Position numbers and translations under genes: made by a program | From: Bacteroidales bacterium WCE2004 | Lineage (GTDB): Bacteria; Bacteroidota; Bacteroidia; Bacteroidales; UBA932 | Assembly: GCA_900167895.1 (NCBI GenBank) | Contig: FUZR01000004.1 | Location: 62,001-126,000, forward strand | Length of the DNA stretch: 64,000 nt | Direction of reading: 5' to 3' | Shown here: piece after piece, positions 17,451-26,604 of the stretch | How positions within the stretch are numbered: the first letter of the stretch is position 1 | Layout of the letters: each line of letters starts with the position of its first letter | The notes under the pieces: generated by a model | What the model saw: the letters and a program-made list of their open reading frames with translations, nothing else | Databases searched by the model: none | What the model was told of the DNA's origin: nothing

Positions 17451-18639
17451 GCGGCAGGCCGCGGCTCCTGAGCAGGGCGTTGTAGCGGTCCAGGACCTCT
17501 TCGACGCAGTCTTCCCACGACCGGACGATGGTCTTGGAAGCCTGCACGCCCACGCGGTGCACCCGCTCCGGGTCGTGGATCAGCTCGCGCAGCAGCTGCG
17601 CCATCTTGTCCGGGTCGTTCTCCACGAGGAAGCCGTTCTCCCCGTCCTTGAGGATGGTGGAGGCCGTGGCGCCCTCGGCCATTATGGACGGGGTGTGCAG
17701 GGCCGCCGCCTCGCGCACGACGAGCGGGGCGTTGTCGTAGAGCGACGGGAAGAGGAACAGGTCCGATGCGGCATAATAGTCGGTCAGCTTCGCGCGGTCC
17801 GTGATGGAGCCCACGAAGGTCACCTTGTTGTCCAGACCCCGCTCGCTGACGAGCTTCCTCATCTCTTCGGCGGCATAGCCGACGCCGATGAAATACATCC
17901 GGAACGGCACGTCCGGGATGCGGGCCAGGGACTCGATGATCAGGCGGGGGTTCTTCTCCCAGATGTGCTGGCCCACGAAGAGCAGCACGAATTCTTCCGG
18001 AGCGATCCCCAGGCGCTGGCGCGCCTCCACGAAATACTTCTCGGGATAGTCCGCCACGAGGTCGGAACCGTTGTCCATCACCTCCACGTGGCCCTTGAAG
18101 CCATATTCGCGGATCACGTCGACCACGGACTCCTGCGGCACCCAGACCAGGTCGGCGCGCTCGTAGAAATCGACGATGGCGTCGATCCAGATGTCCACGG
18201 CGAGCTTGGGCAGGATGCGGGAGAAGTCGTCGCGGTATTTGGAGTGGAACGTGGCCACCATCGGGACCTTCTGGAGGCGGGAGATGCGGTAGGCCGCCGC
18301 GCCCGAGGCAAAGGGGCTGTGCGCGTGCACGATCTTGAAACGGGTCGTGGCCACCTTGGCCAGGTAGGTCGGGTCGATCTCGGCGATGCCGGTCACATAG
18401 GGGTGACGCTTGGGCACCGGGAACGAGAAATAGTCAAAGACTTTGTAGTCGAGCTGGCTGTAGTCCGCGCTCGGGACGTTGGGCGTGATGACGCACACCC
18501 CGCCCACCTTCTTCTGCATCCAGTGGGCATAGTTCTCCATGCACACGGACACGCCGTCCATCACAGGGGGAAAAACGTCACAGAACAGGCCTACATTGGC
18601 CTGTTCCGGAGAAAATATGGTCGGTCTGTCCATGATCAT
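17431..18639 (-). CDS. GT4-family glycosyltransferase
   Basis: A 402-residue GT-B fold enzyme. The N-terminal domain has FPPVMDGVSVCMENYAHWM and HAHSPFASGAAAYR; the C-terminal domain has the nucleotide-sugar site with FLFPSLYDNAPLVVREAAAL, including the E-x7-E-type motif of family GT4. It resembles enzymes that glycosylate diacylglycerol or phosphatidylinositol-like lipids, but acceptor and donor cannot be read from the sequence. Its ATG overlaps the stop of the upstream EF-hand-like membrane protein (ATGA), so the two are coupled. It has no signal peptide and should act on the cytosolic face of the membrane. Confidence 0.88.
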   Translation of the reverse strand: MIMDRPTIFSPEQANVGLFCDVFPPVMDGVSVCMENYAHWMQKKVGGVCVITPNVPSADYSQLDYKVFDYFSFPVPKRHPYVTGIAEIDPTYLAKVATTRFKIVHAHSPFASGAAAYRISRLQKVPMVATFHSKYRDDFSRILPKLAVDIWIDAIVDFYERADLVWVPQESVVDVIREYGFKGHVEVMDNGSDLVADYPEKYFVEARQRLGIAPEEFVLLFVGQHIWEKNPRLIIESLARIPDVPFRMYFIGVGYAAEEMRKLVSERGLDNKVTFVGSITDRAKLTDYYAASDLFLFPSLYDNAPLVVREAAALHTPSIMAEGATASTILKDGENGFLVENDPDKMAQLLRELIHDPERVHRVGVQASKTIVRSWEDCVEEVLDRYNALLRSRGLPLIERPA

Positions 18640-20849
18640 TCAGCTTCCTCGGCGGCTGCCTCGACGGCGGGCTCCGCAGGGGCCTCCTCCACGGCTTCCA
18701 CCTTCGCCTTGGCCTTGCGCTCGATTCCCATCCACTTCAGGTTGTCGGTGAAATAGCAGACGCCGAAGGCCACGACCAGCAGGGCGATCAGCCAGTACAG
18801 GCATTTGCGCCACCAGGGCGTCCGCTTGGCATACGGGTCTTCGAGCTTCAGCTTCGGATACCTGGCCACGCTGGTGAGCTTCTTGCCGAACAGGATGTTG
18901 ACCAGGGCCTTGGAGTTGATGGCCCAGCCGTTGGCATTGAGCACCGGGCCGAGGTTGCGCTTGCGCAGCTTGCGCCAGGCGATGAAGCAGGCGGGGCCGG
19001 AAATGATGAGCATCACGGCAGCGATCACGACGAGGATCTGCCACCAGGTCAGGCCCTTGAGCGAATTGCCGATCAGGCCCAGCGCGGCGCCGATTGCGCC
19101 GATGGCCATGCCGACGGCGGCGAAGATGCCGGCGTACTTGGCGATGTCGAACGGCTGCTTGACCTCGCCGGGCTTGCTGTCGGCGGCAGCCGTCAGCTTG
19201 GCCATCGCGTCGGCGTCCTTGTCGGCCGCGGCCTTGTCTATCTTCTCGGAGACGAAGCGCGCCACCTTGCGGTAGGGGCTCCAGAAGGCCTCCTTGAGGT
19301 TGATCGGGTTCTCGACCACCTTGGTGATCACGGCATCCCAGTCGCCGCCGTCCAGGTCGTAGAACAGGCCGTTCTTGCCGGGACGCAGGTCGGCGGTCTT
19401 GCCGTCGGTCATCACGGCCACGATGTCCATCGTCTCGCCCTTGGTCTTGGAGGTGCACTTGCAATAGAGCAGGAACATCCCGCTGAGCTTGGGCATGTCG
19501 GCGTGGGCGCCCATGTCGGCGATCTTGATACAGAGGTCGCAGCAGCGCTCGTCGATGTAGAGCTTGCCGACCTCGAAGATGCCGCGGGTGCCGTTCGCAC
19601 GGCCGTAGAAGTCCGTGAAGAGGACGTAGTTGCGGAGCAGCTTCGCGAAATCGCGGTAGTAGAGCATCAGCTTCTTGACGTCGTCGATCGACTTGGACTC
19701 CTCCTCGAGGGCCAGGTCGGCGTCGACCAGCGCGAGCAGGTCGGCCTTGCGGTCGGCCTTCAGCTGGGCCTTGACTTCGTCCAGGCCGAGGGCCTCGACG
19801 GCCGCACCCTTCTTGTCCGCCATCCAGGCGGTGTAGGCGCCGAACTTGGCGAGCACGCCCGCCCACTGCTCCTCGGTGATGCCGGCCGCCTTCGGGAAGT
19901 CGGCGTCCAGCGCCAGGGCCTTGACGGCGGCGAACTGCGCCTGCCAGGCCGGGTTGATGGCGTCGAACGGCAGCACGCCCTCCTTGGTCGGGCGCGCCAG
20001 CGGATAGGACGCGATCTCCTCCGCCTGCGTGGCGAGGTTGTGGTCGCTGATGGCGCCCACGCGCTCCACCGACACGTCCACGGCGTCCGCCACGGCTTCG
20101 TCGAAGCGGATGAGCTTGCAGCGCATGAAATAGTCGGCGACCTTGTCCTTGACGGCCTCGCAGGCGGCGAGGGCCGCGGCGGTGTTGTCGCCATACGGGA
20201 AAATCTCTTGCTTGGCGGCCTCGGCGGCGTCCTGCCAGGCGGCATACTCCGCCAGGGCGGCATAGAACTCCTCGATCTGCCCGGCCGTCACGCCCGGCTC
20301 GCCGCTGCGGTCGGTCGCAGAGCCGATCTTGTCGGCGATCTCGGCGATCAGGGCCTTGAGGGCCTCGTCGTCCGTGGAAAGCGGCGTGATCACGCCGTCG
20401 CCGTTGAACTTGGTGCCAGTAAAGATGGCCACGCTGTCGGAAGCGTCCTCCACGCTGATCTCGTCCTTGTCCAGGCCGAGATGCTCCAGGATCTGGCGGG
20501 CCGACTTGTAGAGCTTCTGGCCCGCTTCGCATTCCGTATTGATGCCGTCGAGCTTGAGGACGCTCTCACCCTTGAGGATGGCGTCCTTGTCCTTGACCAC
20601 CGCGGTCAGCCACTGGGCCGCCGCTACAACCTCCTGCACACGGACCCGTCCGTCGCCGTCAGCATCGATCAGCTGCAGGGTGCGCTCGTCGAATGCCAGG
20701 TCCTTGGTCGGGCAGCTGAGCACCGTCCAGAGTTTCTGGTCGAGCTCGCCCAGATGGGCGATGTCCTCGCCCGATGTGATGTTGACCCTGACCACTCCGC
20801 CGAGGGAGCAGTATTTCCAGGGATAGCCTTTGGTTTGTTTCTTTGCCAT
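18636..20849 (-). CDS. Membrane protein with EF-hand loop and Cys cluster, unclassified
   Basis: A 737-residue protein with start MAKKQTKGYPWKYCSLGG at 20849, chosen because the promoter at 20880-20887 lies just upstream. Residues 62-73 form a textbook EF-hand loop (DADGDGRVRVQE, ligands D62, D64, D66, E73); a second, degenerate loop contains KFNGDGVITPLS. The middle is helical and Ala-rich. Around residue 430-460 comes a Cys cluster (CCDLC, then YCKCTSK) that could bind metal. The last 170 residues hold about three membrane helices, a linker, and an acidic/Ala-Glu tail. No signal peptide: the N-terminal bulk is probably cytosolic. Translationally coupled to the GT4 gene. No family recognised. 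Confidence 0.8.
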   Translation of the reverse strand: MAKKQTKGYPWKYCSLGGVVRVNITSGEDIAHLGELDQKLWTVLSCPTKDLAFDERTLQLIDADGDGRVRVQEVVAAAQWLTAVVKDKDAILKGESVLKLDGINTECEAGQKLYKSARQILEHLGLDKDEISVEDASDSVAIFTGTKFNGDGVITPLSTDDEALKALIAEIADKIGSATDRSGEPGVTAGQIEEFYAALAEYAAWQDAAEAAKQEIFPYGDNTAAALAACEAVKDKVADYFMRCKLIRFDEAVADAVDVSVERVGAISDHNLATQAEEIASYPLARPTKEGVLPFDAINPAWQAQFAAVKALALDADFPKAAGITEEQWAGVLAKFGAYTAWMADKKGAAVEALGLDEVKAQLKADRKADLLALVDADLALEEESKSIDDVKKLMLYYRDFAKLLRNYVLFTDFYGRANGTRGIFEVGKLYIDERCCDLCIKIADMGAHADMPKLSGMFLLYCKCTSKTKGETMDIVAVMTDGKTADLRPGKNGLFYDLDGGDWDAVITKVVENPINLKEAFWSPYRKVARFVSEKIDKAAADKDADAMAKLTAAADSKPGEVKQPFDIAKYAGIFAAVGMAIGAIGAALGLIGNSLKGLTWWQILVVIAAVMLIISGPACFIAWRKLRKRNLGPVLNANGWAINSKALVNILFGKKLTSVARYPKLKLEDPYAKRTPWWRKCLYWLIALLVVAFGVCYFTDNLKWMGIERKAKAKVEAVEEAPAEPAVEAAAEEAE

Positions 20850-20879
20850 ATCAGAAGAATTGATTACTAGCGTTTCATA

Positions 20880-20887
20880 CAAAGATA
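20880..20887 (-). promoter_or_regulatory. -7 promoter element for EF-hand/GT4 operon
   Basis: Minus strand TATCTTTG, exact TAnnTTTG match, 31 nt before the start codon at 20849. Confidence 0.65.
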
Positions 20888-20958
20888 AGAATTTTCCATA
20901 TAAATATAACCGCGTCACGCGCATGCGCAGGCCGTATTGCCCCGTACGATTTTTGCTG

Positions 20959-20966
20959 TATATTTG
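20959..20966 (+). promoter_or_regulatory. -7 promoter element for DUF389 gene
   Basis: TATATTTG, exact TAnnTTTG match, 22 nt before the ATG at 20988. Confidence 0.65.
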
Positions 20967-20987
20967 TAAATCTTAAGATTAGCTGGA

Positions 20988-22331
20988 ATGAGCAAGTTTA
21001 CAAAATTTTTCGCCAGTCTGGTGAATATGCGCGACCACGTCGACGTGCAGGCCGCTTCGGCCAGCATCCGCGGGAGCATCGATTTCCGCGGCCCCAACGT
21101 GTTCATCCTCGCCTGCGCGATCGTCATAGCCTCCGTCGGCCTCAACCTCAACTCCATCCCGGTGATCATCGGCGCGATGCTCATCTCCCCGCTGATGGGG
21201 CCGATCCTCGGCTTCGGCCTGGGCCTGGGCACCAACGACACCGCCCTGGTCAAGGACGCGCTCAAGAACTTCGCCGTGATGGTGGTGATCAGCATCATCG
21301 CCTCGTCGCTCTTCTACGTGCTCTCCCCGCTCCAGCTGGAGCAGCAGACGGAACTGCTCGCGCGCACCAACCCGACCCTCTACGACGTGTTCATCGCCCT
21401 GTTCGGCGGCTTTGCCGGCATCCTGGAGAATTCCCGCAAGGACAAGGGCGGCACCGTGATCCCGGGCGTGGCCATCGCCACCGCCCTGATGCCGCCGCTC
21501 TGCACCGTCGGCTACGGCATCGCGCACCTGGCGCCAAAGTTCATCTTCGGGGCCCTCTACCTGTTCATCATCAACACCGTCTTCATCACGCTCGCCACTT
21601 TCGTGACCGTCAAGTACCTGCGCTTCCCGCACGCCTTCGGCCAGGACGACGTGATGAACAGGCGCAACGCCCGCTGGATCACCGTCATCCTGGTCATCCT
21701 GCTGGTTCCGAGCGTGCTCACCGCCATCCAGATGATCCGGGACAACAATTTCGCGCGCAGCGCGCAGGAGCTCGTCCTGGGCAACAAGAACCTGGGCAAG
21801 AGCTACGTCTACGACTACAAGATCGACCTGGAGCAGAATCCGCGCGTGCTGGAACTCTTCCTGGCCGGCGAGAAGATGGAGACCGACGCCCGCGAGCGGA
21901 TCTACCTGGCCGCCGAGGAGGCCGGCATCACCCGCAGCCAGATCGTCATCCACGAAGACGCCGCCTACAAGTCCGGGACAATGTCCGAGTCCGAGCTCAT
22001 CCGCGACCTGATGGACGGGCATTCCCGCCAGGTCCGCAAGCTCGAGGGACAGGTCGATTCACTCTCGATGGCCATCGAGCACTTCCAGGCGCAGAAACTC
22101 CCCTCCGAGCTGATCACCCGCGAGATCGCCGCCCAGTATGAGGGCGTGCGGGAGGTCACGCTCACCCGCGGCGAGAGCGTCCAGGCCGCCGACGGGCAGG
22201 CCCGACCGGCCGTCGTGGCCATCGTCCGCTGCTCGCAGCCGCTCGGCGAGCCCGAGCGCGCCCGCATCGGCCAGTGGCTCCGCGTCCGCCTCGGCGTCGA
22301 CGACGTCACCGTCATCATCTCCGACGAATAG
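20988..22331 (+). CDS. DUF389 multi-pass membrane protein
   Basis: A 447-residue inner-membrane protein. The hydrophobic core has the DUF389 hallmarks VIIGAMLISPLMGPILGFGLG and GVAIATALMPPLCTVGYG, spread over about six helices (roughly residues 35-245). A soluble C-terminal part of about 200 residues follows, with a coiled-coil-prone stretch near QVRKLEGQVDSLSMAIEHF. The family is widespread, of unknown transport or sensing function. It forms a single-gene transcript with its own promoter and a strong terminator at 22353-22374. Confidence 0.88.
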   Translation: MSKFTKFFASLVNMRDHVDVQAASASIRGSIDFRGPNVFILACAIVIASVGLNLNSIPVIIGAMLISPLMGPILGFGLGLGTNDTALVKDALKNFAVMVVISIIASSLFYVLSPLQLEQQTELLARTNPTLYDVFIALFGGFAGILENSRKDKGGTVIPGVAIATALMPPLCTVGYGIAHLAPKFIFGALYLFIINTVFITLATFVTVKYLRFPHAFGQDDVMNRRNARWITVILVILLVPSVLTAIQMIRDNNFARSAQELVLGNKNLGKSYVYDYKIDLEQNPRVLELFLAGEKMETDARERIYLAAEEAGITRSQIVIHEDAAYKSGTMSESELIRDLMDGHSRQVRKLEGQVDSLSMAIEHFQAQKLPSELITREIAAQYEGVREVTLTRGESVQAADGQARPAVVAIVRCSQPLGEPERARIGQWLRVRLGVDDVTVIISDE

Positions 22332-22352
22332 CATTCCGGAAGACATAAAAAA

Positions 22353-22374
22353 GGCACCTGCGCTTGCAGGTGCC
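22353..22374. terminator. Bidirectional intrinsic terminator after DUF389 gene
   Basis: GGCACCTGC, loop GCTT, GCAGGTGCC, with A-run before and T-run after. It works for the plus-strand gene and, 90 nt beyond the ppdK stop, also for the opposite strand. Confidence 0.9.
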
Positions 22375-22421
22375 TTTTTATTGTATCCTGTATTGCTTCG
22401 AAGCAAAGCGCCGCAGGGGGT

Positions 22422-22441
22422 TCGGGGGGAACGCCCCCCGA
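22422..22441. repeat. Perfect G/C inverted repeat downstream of ppdK
   Basis: TCGGGGGG and CCCCCCGA flank a 4-nt loop AACG. It sits in a GC-rich stretch (22389-22450) between the terminator and the ppdK stop that has no gene and looks like an interspersed-repeat remnant. Confidence 0.6.
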
Positions 22442-22454
22442 CATCGAGCCTTCA

Positions 22455-22478
22455 GCAGGCCGCGTTTACGCGGCCTGC
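22455..22478 (-). repeat. Stem-loop spanning the ppdK stop codon
   Basis: GCAGGCCGCG, loop TTTA, CGCGGCCTGC: a perfect 10-bp stem whose loop holds the ppdK TAA stop (22468-22466 on the minus strand). There is no T-run after it, so it may protect the mRNA 3' end rather than terminate. Confidence 0.6.
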
Positions 22479-25192
22479 TTGATGGCGGCCTGAGCCGCGG
22501 CGAGGCGGGCGATAGGCACACGGAACGGAGAGCAGCTGACGTAGTCCACACCGATCTTGTTGAAGAAGTTGATGGAGTCAGGGTCACCGCCGTGCTCGCC
22601 GCAGACGCCGCACTTCAGCTCCGGACGACGGGCGCGGCCGCCCTGGATACCGATCTCGACCAGCTTGCCGACAGCCTTGGTGTCGATGGTCTGGAACGGG
22701 TCGGCGTCGAGGATCTTGTGGCCGAGGTAGTCGCCCATGAAGGTGCCTACGTCGTCGCGGGAGAAGCCGAACGTCATCTGGGTCAGGTCGTTGGTACCGA
22801 AGGAGAAGAACTCGGCGGTACGGGCCATGCGGTCGCCGGTCAGGGCAGCGCGCGGGATCTCGATCATCGTACCGAACTTGTAGGTGATGATCATCTCGTT
22901 GTGCACCTCGACCTCAGCCTTGATGCGCTCGCAGATGGCGCGCTGGAAGCCCAGCTCGCGGGCGGACACCGTGACCGGGATCATGATCTCCGGCTGCGGG
23001 TGGAAGCCCTCGCGGCACAGTTCGGCGACAGCCGTGAAGATGGCGCGGTACTGCGTCTCGGCGATGAGCGGGTAAGCCACGTGCAGACGCACGCCGCGCA
23101 GACCCATCATCGGGTTGACCTCGTGGAGGCTGGCGCCGCGGCGGGTCACCTCGGCGGCGCTGATGCCCAGCTCCTTGGCGACCTCGGCGGTCTTCTCCTT
23201 GGTCGTCGGGACGAACTCATGGAGAGGCGGGTCGAGCAGACGGAACACGACCGGTTTGCCGTCCATCACCTTGAGGGTGCTCTTGACGGAAGCCTTGATG
23301 AACGGCTCCAGCTCGGCGAGGGCGTCCTTGCGCTCCTGGTCGGTGGTGCAGAGGATCATCTTGCGCAGCTTGGCGAGCGGGGTCTCGGAGTTCTTGCCGT
23401 AGAACATGTGCTCGATACGGAAGAGGCCGATGCCCTCGGCGCCGAAGTCGAGCGCCTTCTGGGCGTCCTCCGGCGTGTCGGCGTTGGTACGCACGCCGAG
23501 GCGGCGGTACTTGTCGACGATGCTCATGAACTTCAGGAAGGTAGGATTCTCGCTGGCGTCCATCATCTCGATCTGCTTGGCATACACGTTGCCCTTGGAA
23601 CCGTTGAGGGAGAGCCAGTCGCCTTCCTTGTATACTTTCTTCTCACCGGCGAAGGTGAGCGTCTTGGCCTCGAAGTTGATCTTCATGGACTCGCAGCCCA
23701 CGATGCAGCACTTGCCCCAGCCACGGGCCACGAGGGCGGCGTGGGAGGTCATACCGCCACGCATCGTGAGGATACCGGCGGAAGCGCGCATGCCCTGGAT
23801 GTCCTCCGGGGAAGTCTCCTCACGGACGAGGATGGTCTTCTTGCCGGCGGCGGCAGCCTCCATGGCAGCCTCGGAGGTGAAGACGATGGTGCCCACGGCT
23901 CCGCCCGGAGAGGCGGGAAGGCCCTTGGCGATCACCTTGGCTTCCTTCTCGGAGACCGGGTTGAGGATCGGGTGCAGGACTTCGTCGAGCTGGGAAGGAG
24001 AGACGCGCATCACGGCGGTCTTCTCGTCGATCATGCCCTCCTCGAGCATGTCCATGGACATCTGCAGGGCGGCCATGCCGGTACGCTTGCCGATACGGCA
24101 CTGCAGCATCCAGAGGGTGCCCTCCTGGATGGTGAACTCGATGTCCTGCATGTCGTGGAAGTGGTTCTCCAGGCGCTTGCGGATCTCGTCAAGCTCCTTG
24201 TAGACCTTCGGCATCGCCTTCTCGAGGGACTCGAGGTTGCGGTTGTGGTCGTTCTTGGTGGCTTCGTTGAGCGGGTTCGGGGTGCGGATGCCCGCGACCA
24301 CGTCCTCGCCCTGGGCGTTGATCAGCCACTCACCGTAGAAACGGTTGTCGCCGTTGGCCGGGTTGCGGGAGAACGCCACGCCCGTGGCGGAAGTGTTGCC
24401 CATGTTGCCGAAGACCATCGACTGGACGTTGACGGCCGTGCCCCAGTCATCGGGAATCTTCTCGATGCGGCGGTACGCGATGGCGCGCTTGCCGTTCCAG
24501 GACTTGAAGACGCCGCCGATGGAGCCCCAGAGCTGGTCCTGGGCCGTGTCGGGGAAATCGACGCCAAGCACTTCCTTGACTTTCTTCTTGAACTTCTCGC
24601 AGAGGTCCTTGAGTTCCTCGGCGGTGATATCGGTATCGGAGGCGTAGCCCTTCTTCTCCTTCAGGTCGGCCATCATGCGGTCGAGCTGCTGGCGGATACC
24701 CTGCCCGTCGGCCGGCTCGATGCCCTCGGCCTTCTCCATCACGACGTCGGAATACATCATGATGAGGCGGCGGTAGGCGTCGTAGACGAAACGGGGGTTG
24801 CCGGTCTTCTTGATCATGCCCGGAATCGTCGCGGAGCACAGACCGATGTTGAGGATGGTATCCATCATACCCGGCATGGAGCTGCGTGCGCCGGAGCGGC
24901 AGCTCACGAGGAGGGGATCGTTGGGATCGCCGAATTTCTTGCCCATCAGGGCCTCCGTGGCGTTGAGGGCGCCGCGGACCTCCATCTTGAGTTCTTCTGT
25001 ATAGCCGCCGCCAAGCTCATAGTATTCGGCGCAGCACTCAGTCGTAATGGTAAAGCCGGCAGGCACCGGCATGCCGAGCTTGCTCATCTCGGCCAGATTG
25101 GCTCCCTTTCCACCCAGGAGCTCACGCATGGTCCCGTCGCCTTCGGCCGTCTTTCCACCGAAGCGATAGACTCGTTTTTTCATCTCGAACAT
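22466..25192 (-). CDS. ppdK: Pyruvate, phosphate dikinase
   Basis: Interconverts pyruvate + ATP + phosphate with PEP + AMP + diphosphate; in anaerobic Bacteroidales it links glycolysis and gluconeogenesis. The 908-residue product is of normal length: ATP-grasp domain at the N-terminus (MRELLGGKGANLAEMSKLG, SCRSGARSSMPGMMDTILN), swivelling phosphohistidine domain with GGMTSHAALVARGWGKCC near residue 485, and C-terminal PEP/pyruvate TIM barrel ending with the catalytic Cys block CGVCGEHGGDP near residue 865. An ATG at codon 4 (MKKRVYRF) is a possible alternative start. The stop codon lies in the loop of a hairpin. Confidence 0.97.
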   Translation of the reverse strand: MFEMKKRVYRFGGKTAEGDGTMRELLGGKGANLAEMSKLGMPVPAGFTITTECCAEYYELGGGYTEELKMEVRGALNATEALMGKKFGDPNDPLLVSCRSGARSSMPGMMDTILNIGLCSATIPGMIKKTGNPRFVYDAYRRLIMMYSDVVMEKAEGIEPADGQGIRQQLDRMMADLKEKKGYASDTDITAEELKDLCEKFKKKVKEVLGVDFPDTAQDQLWGSIGGVFKSWNGKRAIAYRRIEKIPDDWGTAVNVQSMVFGNMGNTSATGVAFSRNPANGDNRFYGEWLINAQGEDVVAGIRTPNPLNEATKNDHNRNLESLEKAMPKVYKELDEIRKRLENHFHDMQDIEFTIQEGTLWMLQCRIGKRTGMAALQMSMDMLEEGMIDEKTAVMRVSPSQLDEVLHPILNPVSEKEAKVIAKGLPASPGGAVGTIVFTSEAAMEAAAAGKKTILVREETSPEDIQGMRASAGILTMRGGMTSHAALVARGWGKCCIVGCESMKINFEAKTLTFAGEKKVYKEGDWLSLNGSKGNVYAKQIEMMDASENPTFLKFMSIVDKYRRLGVRTNADTPEDAQKALDFGAEGIGLFRIEHMFYGKNSETPLAKLRKMILCTTDQERKDALAELEPFIKASVKSTLKVMDGKPVVFRLLDPPLHEFVPTTKEKTAEVAKELGISAAEVTRRGASLHEVNPMMGLRGVRLHVAYPLIAETQYRAIFTAVAELCREGFHPQPEIMIPVTVSARELGFQRAICERIKAEVEVHNEMIITYKFGTMIEIPRAALTGDRMARTAEFFSFGTNDLTQMTFGFSRDDVGTFMGDYLGHKILDADPFQTIDTKAVGKLVEIGIQGGRARRPELKCGVCGEHGGDPDSINFFNKIGVDYVSCSPFRVPIARLAAAQAAIKQAA

Positions 25193-25248
25193 AGATTATT
25201 GACTAATGTAATTTTGTTTCGGACCGCGAATTTAAGATAATTTTCTCA

Positions 25249-26589
25249 TTATAGCAATTTTGCAGCCATTTCTGAGAGTTCGCTGCGCTCCCCCTTCCGA
25301 AGGAAGACGTGCTGGAAGAGCGGCTGGCCGTAGAGTTTCTCGCCCAGATGCGTCAGGCCGTTGGACCACTGGTCCAGATAGGGCTGGTCGATCTGGAAGA
25401 TGTCGCCCGTGAAGACCATCTTGGTCCCCTCGCCCGCCCGGGTGATGATCGTCTTCATCTCGTGCGGGGTGAGGTTCTGCGCCTCGTCGATGATGAAGTA
25501 GCACCTGCCGAGGCTGCGCCCGCGGATGTAGGCCAGCGGCTCGATGATCAGCTTCTCCTGCGAGAGCATCGCCTCAATGCGCTGGGCCTCGCGCGAAGTC
25601 GGACGGAACTGCGACTTGATCACGTTGAGGTTGTCCATCAGCGGCTGGAGGAAGGGGCTCATCTTCTGCTTCTGGTCGCCGGGCAGGAATCCGATGTCCT
25701 GGTTGCCCAGGATCACGGTCGGCCTGGACAGGTAGATCTGCTCATAGTCCTGCTCCTGGGCCAGGGCGGCGGCGAGGGCGAGCAGGGTCTTGCCCGTGCC
25801 GGCGCCGCCCGTCAGAGAGACCAGCTCCACCTTCGGGTTCATCAGCGCCTCCAGGGCGAACTTCTGCTCGTCGTTGCGCGGGCGGATGCCGTAGGCTTCG
25901 TGCCCCTTGACGAGCACGATGCGGTCACGGTTGGCGTCGTAGCGGGCGCAGACGATGGCCTCCTGGGCCTGCTCCCAGCGGAACTTGAACATCTGGTTGG
26001 CCTTCGGCTGCACCTTGACGGCGCGCTTCCACGCCACGGCGTTGTCCGGGCCATAGGCCAGGTCCTGCAGGACGTCGGCGGGCGCCGTCATCACCTGCAC
26101 CTCGCGCTGGGCCTCCTCGACGTGCTCGTCTTCGATCTTGTCGGTCAGGTAGTCCTGGACCGCCATGCCGATGGCCTTGGCCTTCATGCGCAGGTTGATG
26201 TCCTTGGTGACCAGGGCGACGAAGCGCTCCGGATGGTGGTCGCGCACCCACATGGCGGTGGACAGGATGCGGTGGTCGGGGATGTCGTCCGCGAAGAAGC
26301 CGGCGTACTCGCCCTCGAAGGGGTGGTTCGGCTCGACCTTGATCCGCCCGAGGTCCTTGCCGATCGGCAGGCCCTCCGGGCCGAATTCCCTGCCGTTGGT
26401 GATCCGGTCCAGGTCGCGCATGAAGCCGCGCGCATTGTACGCAAGGGTGTCTGCACCCTTCTTGAAGTTGTCGATCTCCTCGATCACGGCCACCGGGATC
26501 ACGAGGTCGTTGTCGCGGAACTTGCGGATCGCCTTGTGGTCATGCAGGATGACGTTCGTGTCGAGGACGAAAATCTTTGGTTTGCCCAT
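25249..26589 (-). CDS. PIN-PhoH family ATPase (PhoH2 type)
   Basis: A 446-residue fusion of an N-terminal PIN nuclease domain (residues 1 to about 150, with VLDTNVILHD and later acidic residues such as VTKDINLRMKA) and a C-terminal PhoH ATPase/helicase domain. The P-loop GGAGTGKTLLALAAAL lies near residue 262 and the Walker B FIIDEAQN near 370. PhoH2 proteins of this architecture unwind and cleave RNA in other bacteria; the phosphate-starvation link of E. coli PhoH does not necessarily apply. Here it lies 15 nt after the PurL-like gene and 56 nt before ppdK, suggesting one transcript. Confidence 0.92.
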   Translation of the reverse strand: MGKPKIFVLDTNVILHDHKAIRKFRDNDLVIPVAVIEEIDNFKKGADTLAYNARGFMRDLDRITNGREFGPEGLPIGKDLGRIKVEPNHPFEGEYAGFFADDIPDHRILSTAMWVRDHHPERFVALVTKDINLRMKAKAIGMAVQDYLTDKIEDEHVEEAQREVQVMTAPADVLQDLAYGPDNAVAWKRAVKVQPKANQMFKFRWEQAQEAIVCARYDANRDRIVLVKGHEAYGIRPRNDEQKFALEALMNPKVELVSLTGGAGTGKTLLALAAALAQEQDYEQIYLSRPTVILGNQDIGFLPGDQKQKMSPFLQPLMDNLNVIKSQFRPTSREAQRIEAMLSQEKLIIEPLAYIRGRSLGRCYFIIDEAQNLTPHEMKTIITRAGEGTKMVFTGDIFQIDQPYLDQWSNGLTHLGEKLYGQPLFQHVFLRKGERSELSEMAAKLL

Positions 26590-26604
26590 ACAGTGTTATG
26601 TGGT

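Noticed and set aside
25209..25216. TAATTTTG promoter-like element on the plus strand between phoH and ppdK
   Set aside because: No plus-strand gene lies downstream; it faces into ppdK antisense and is probably chance in an AT-rich gap.
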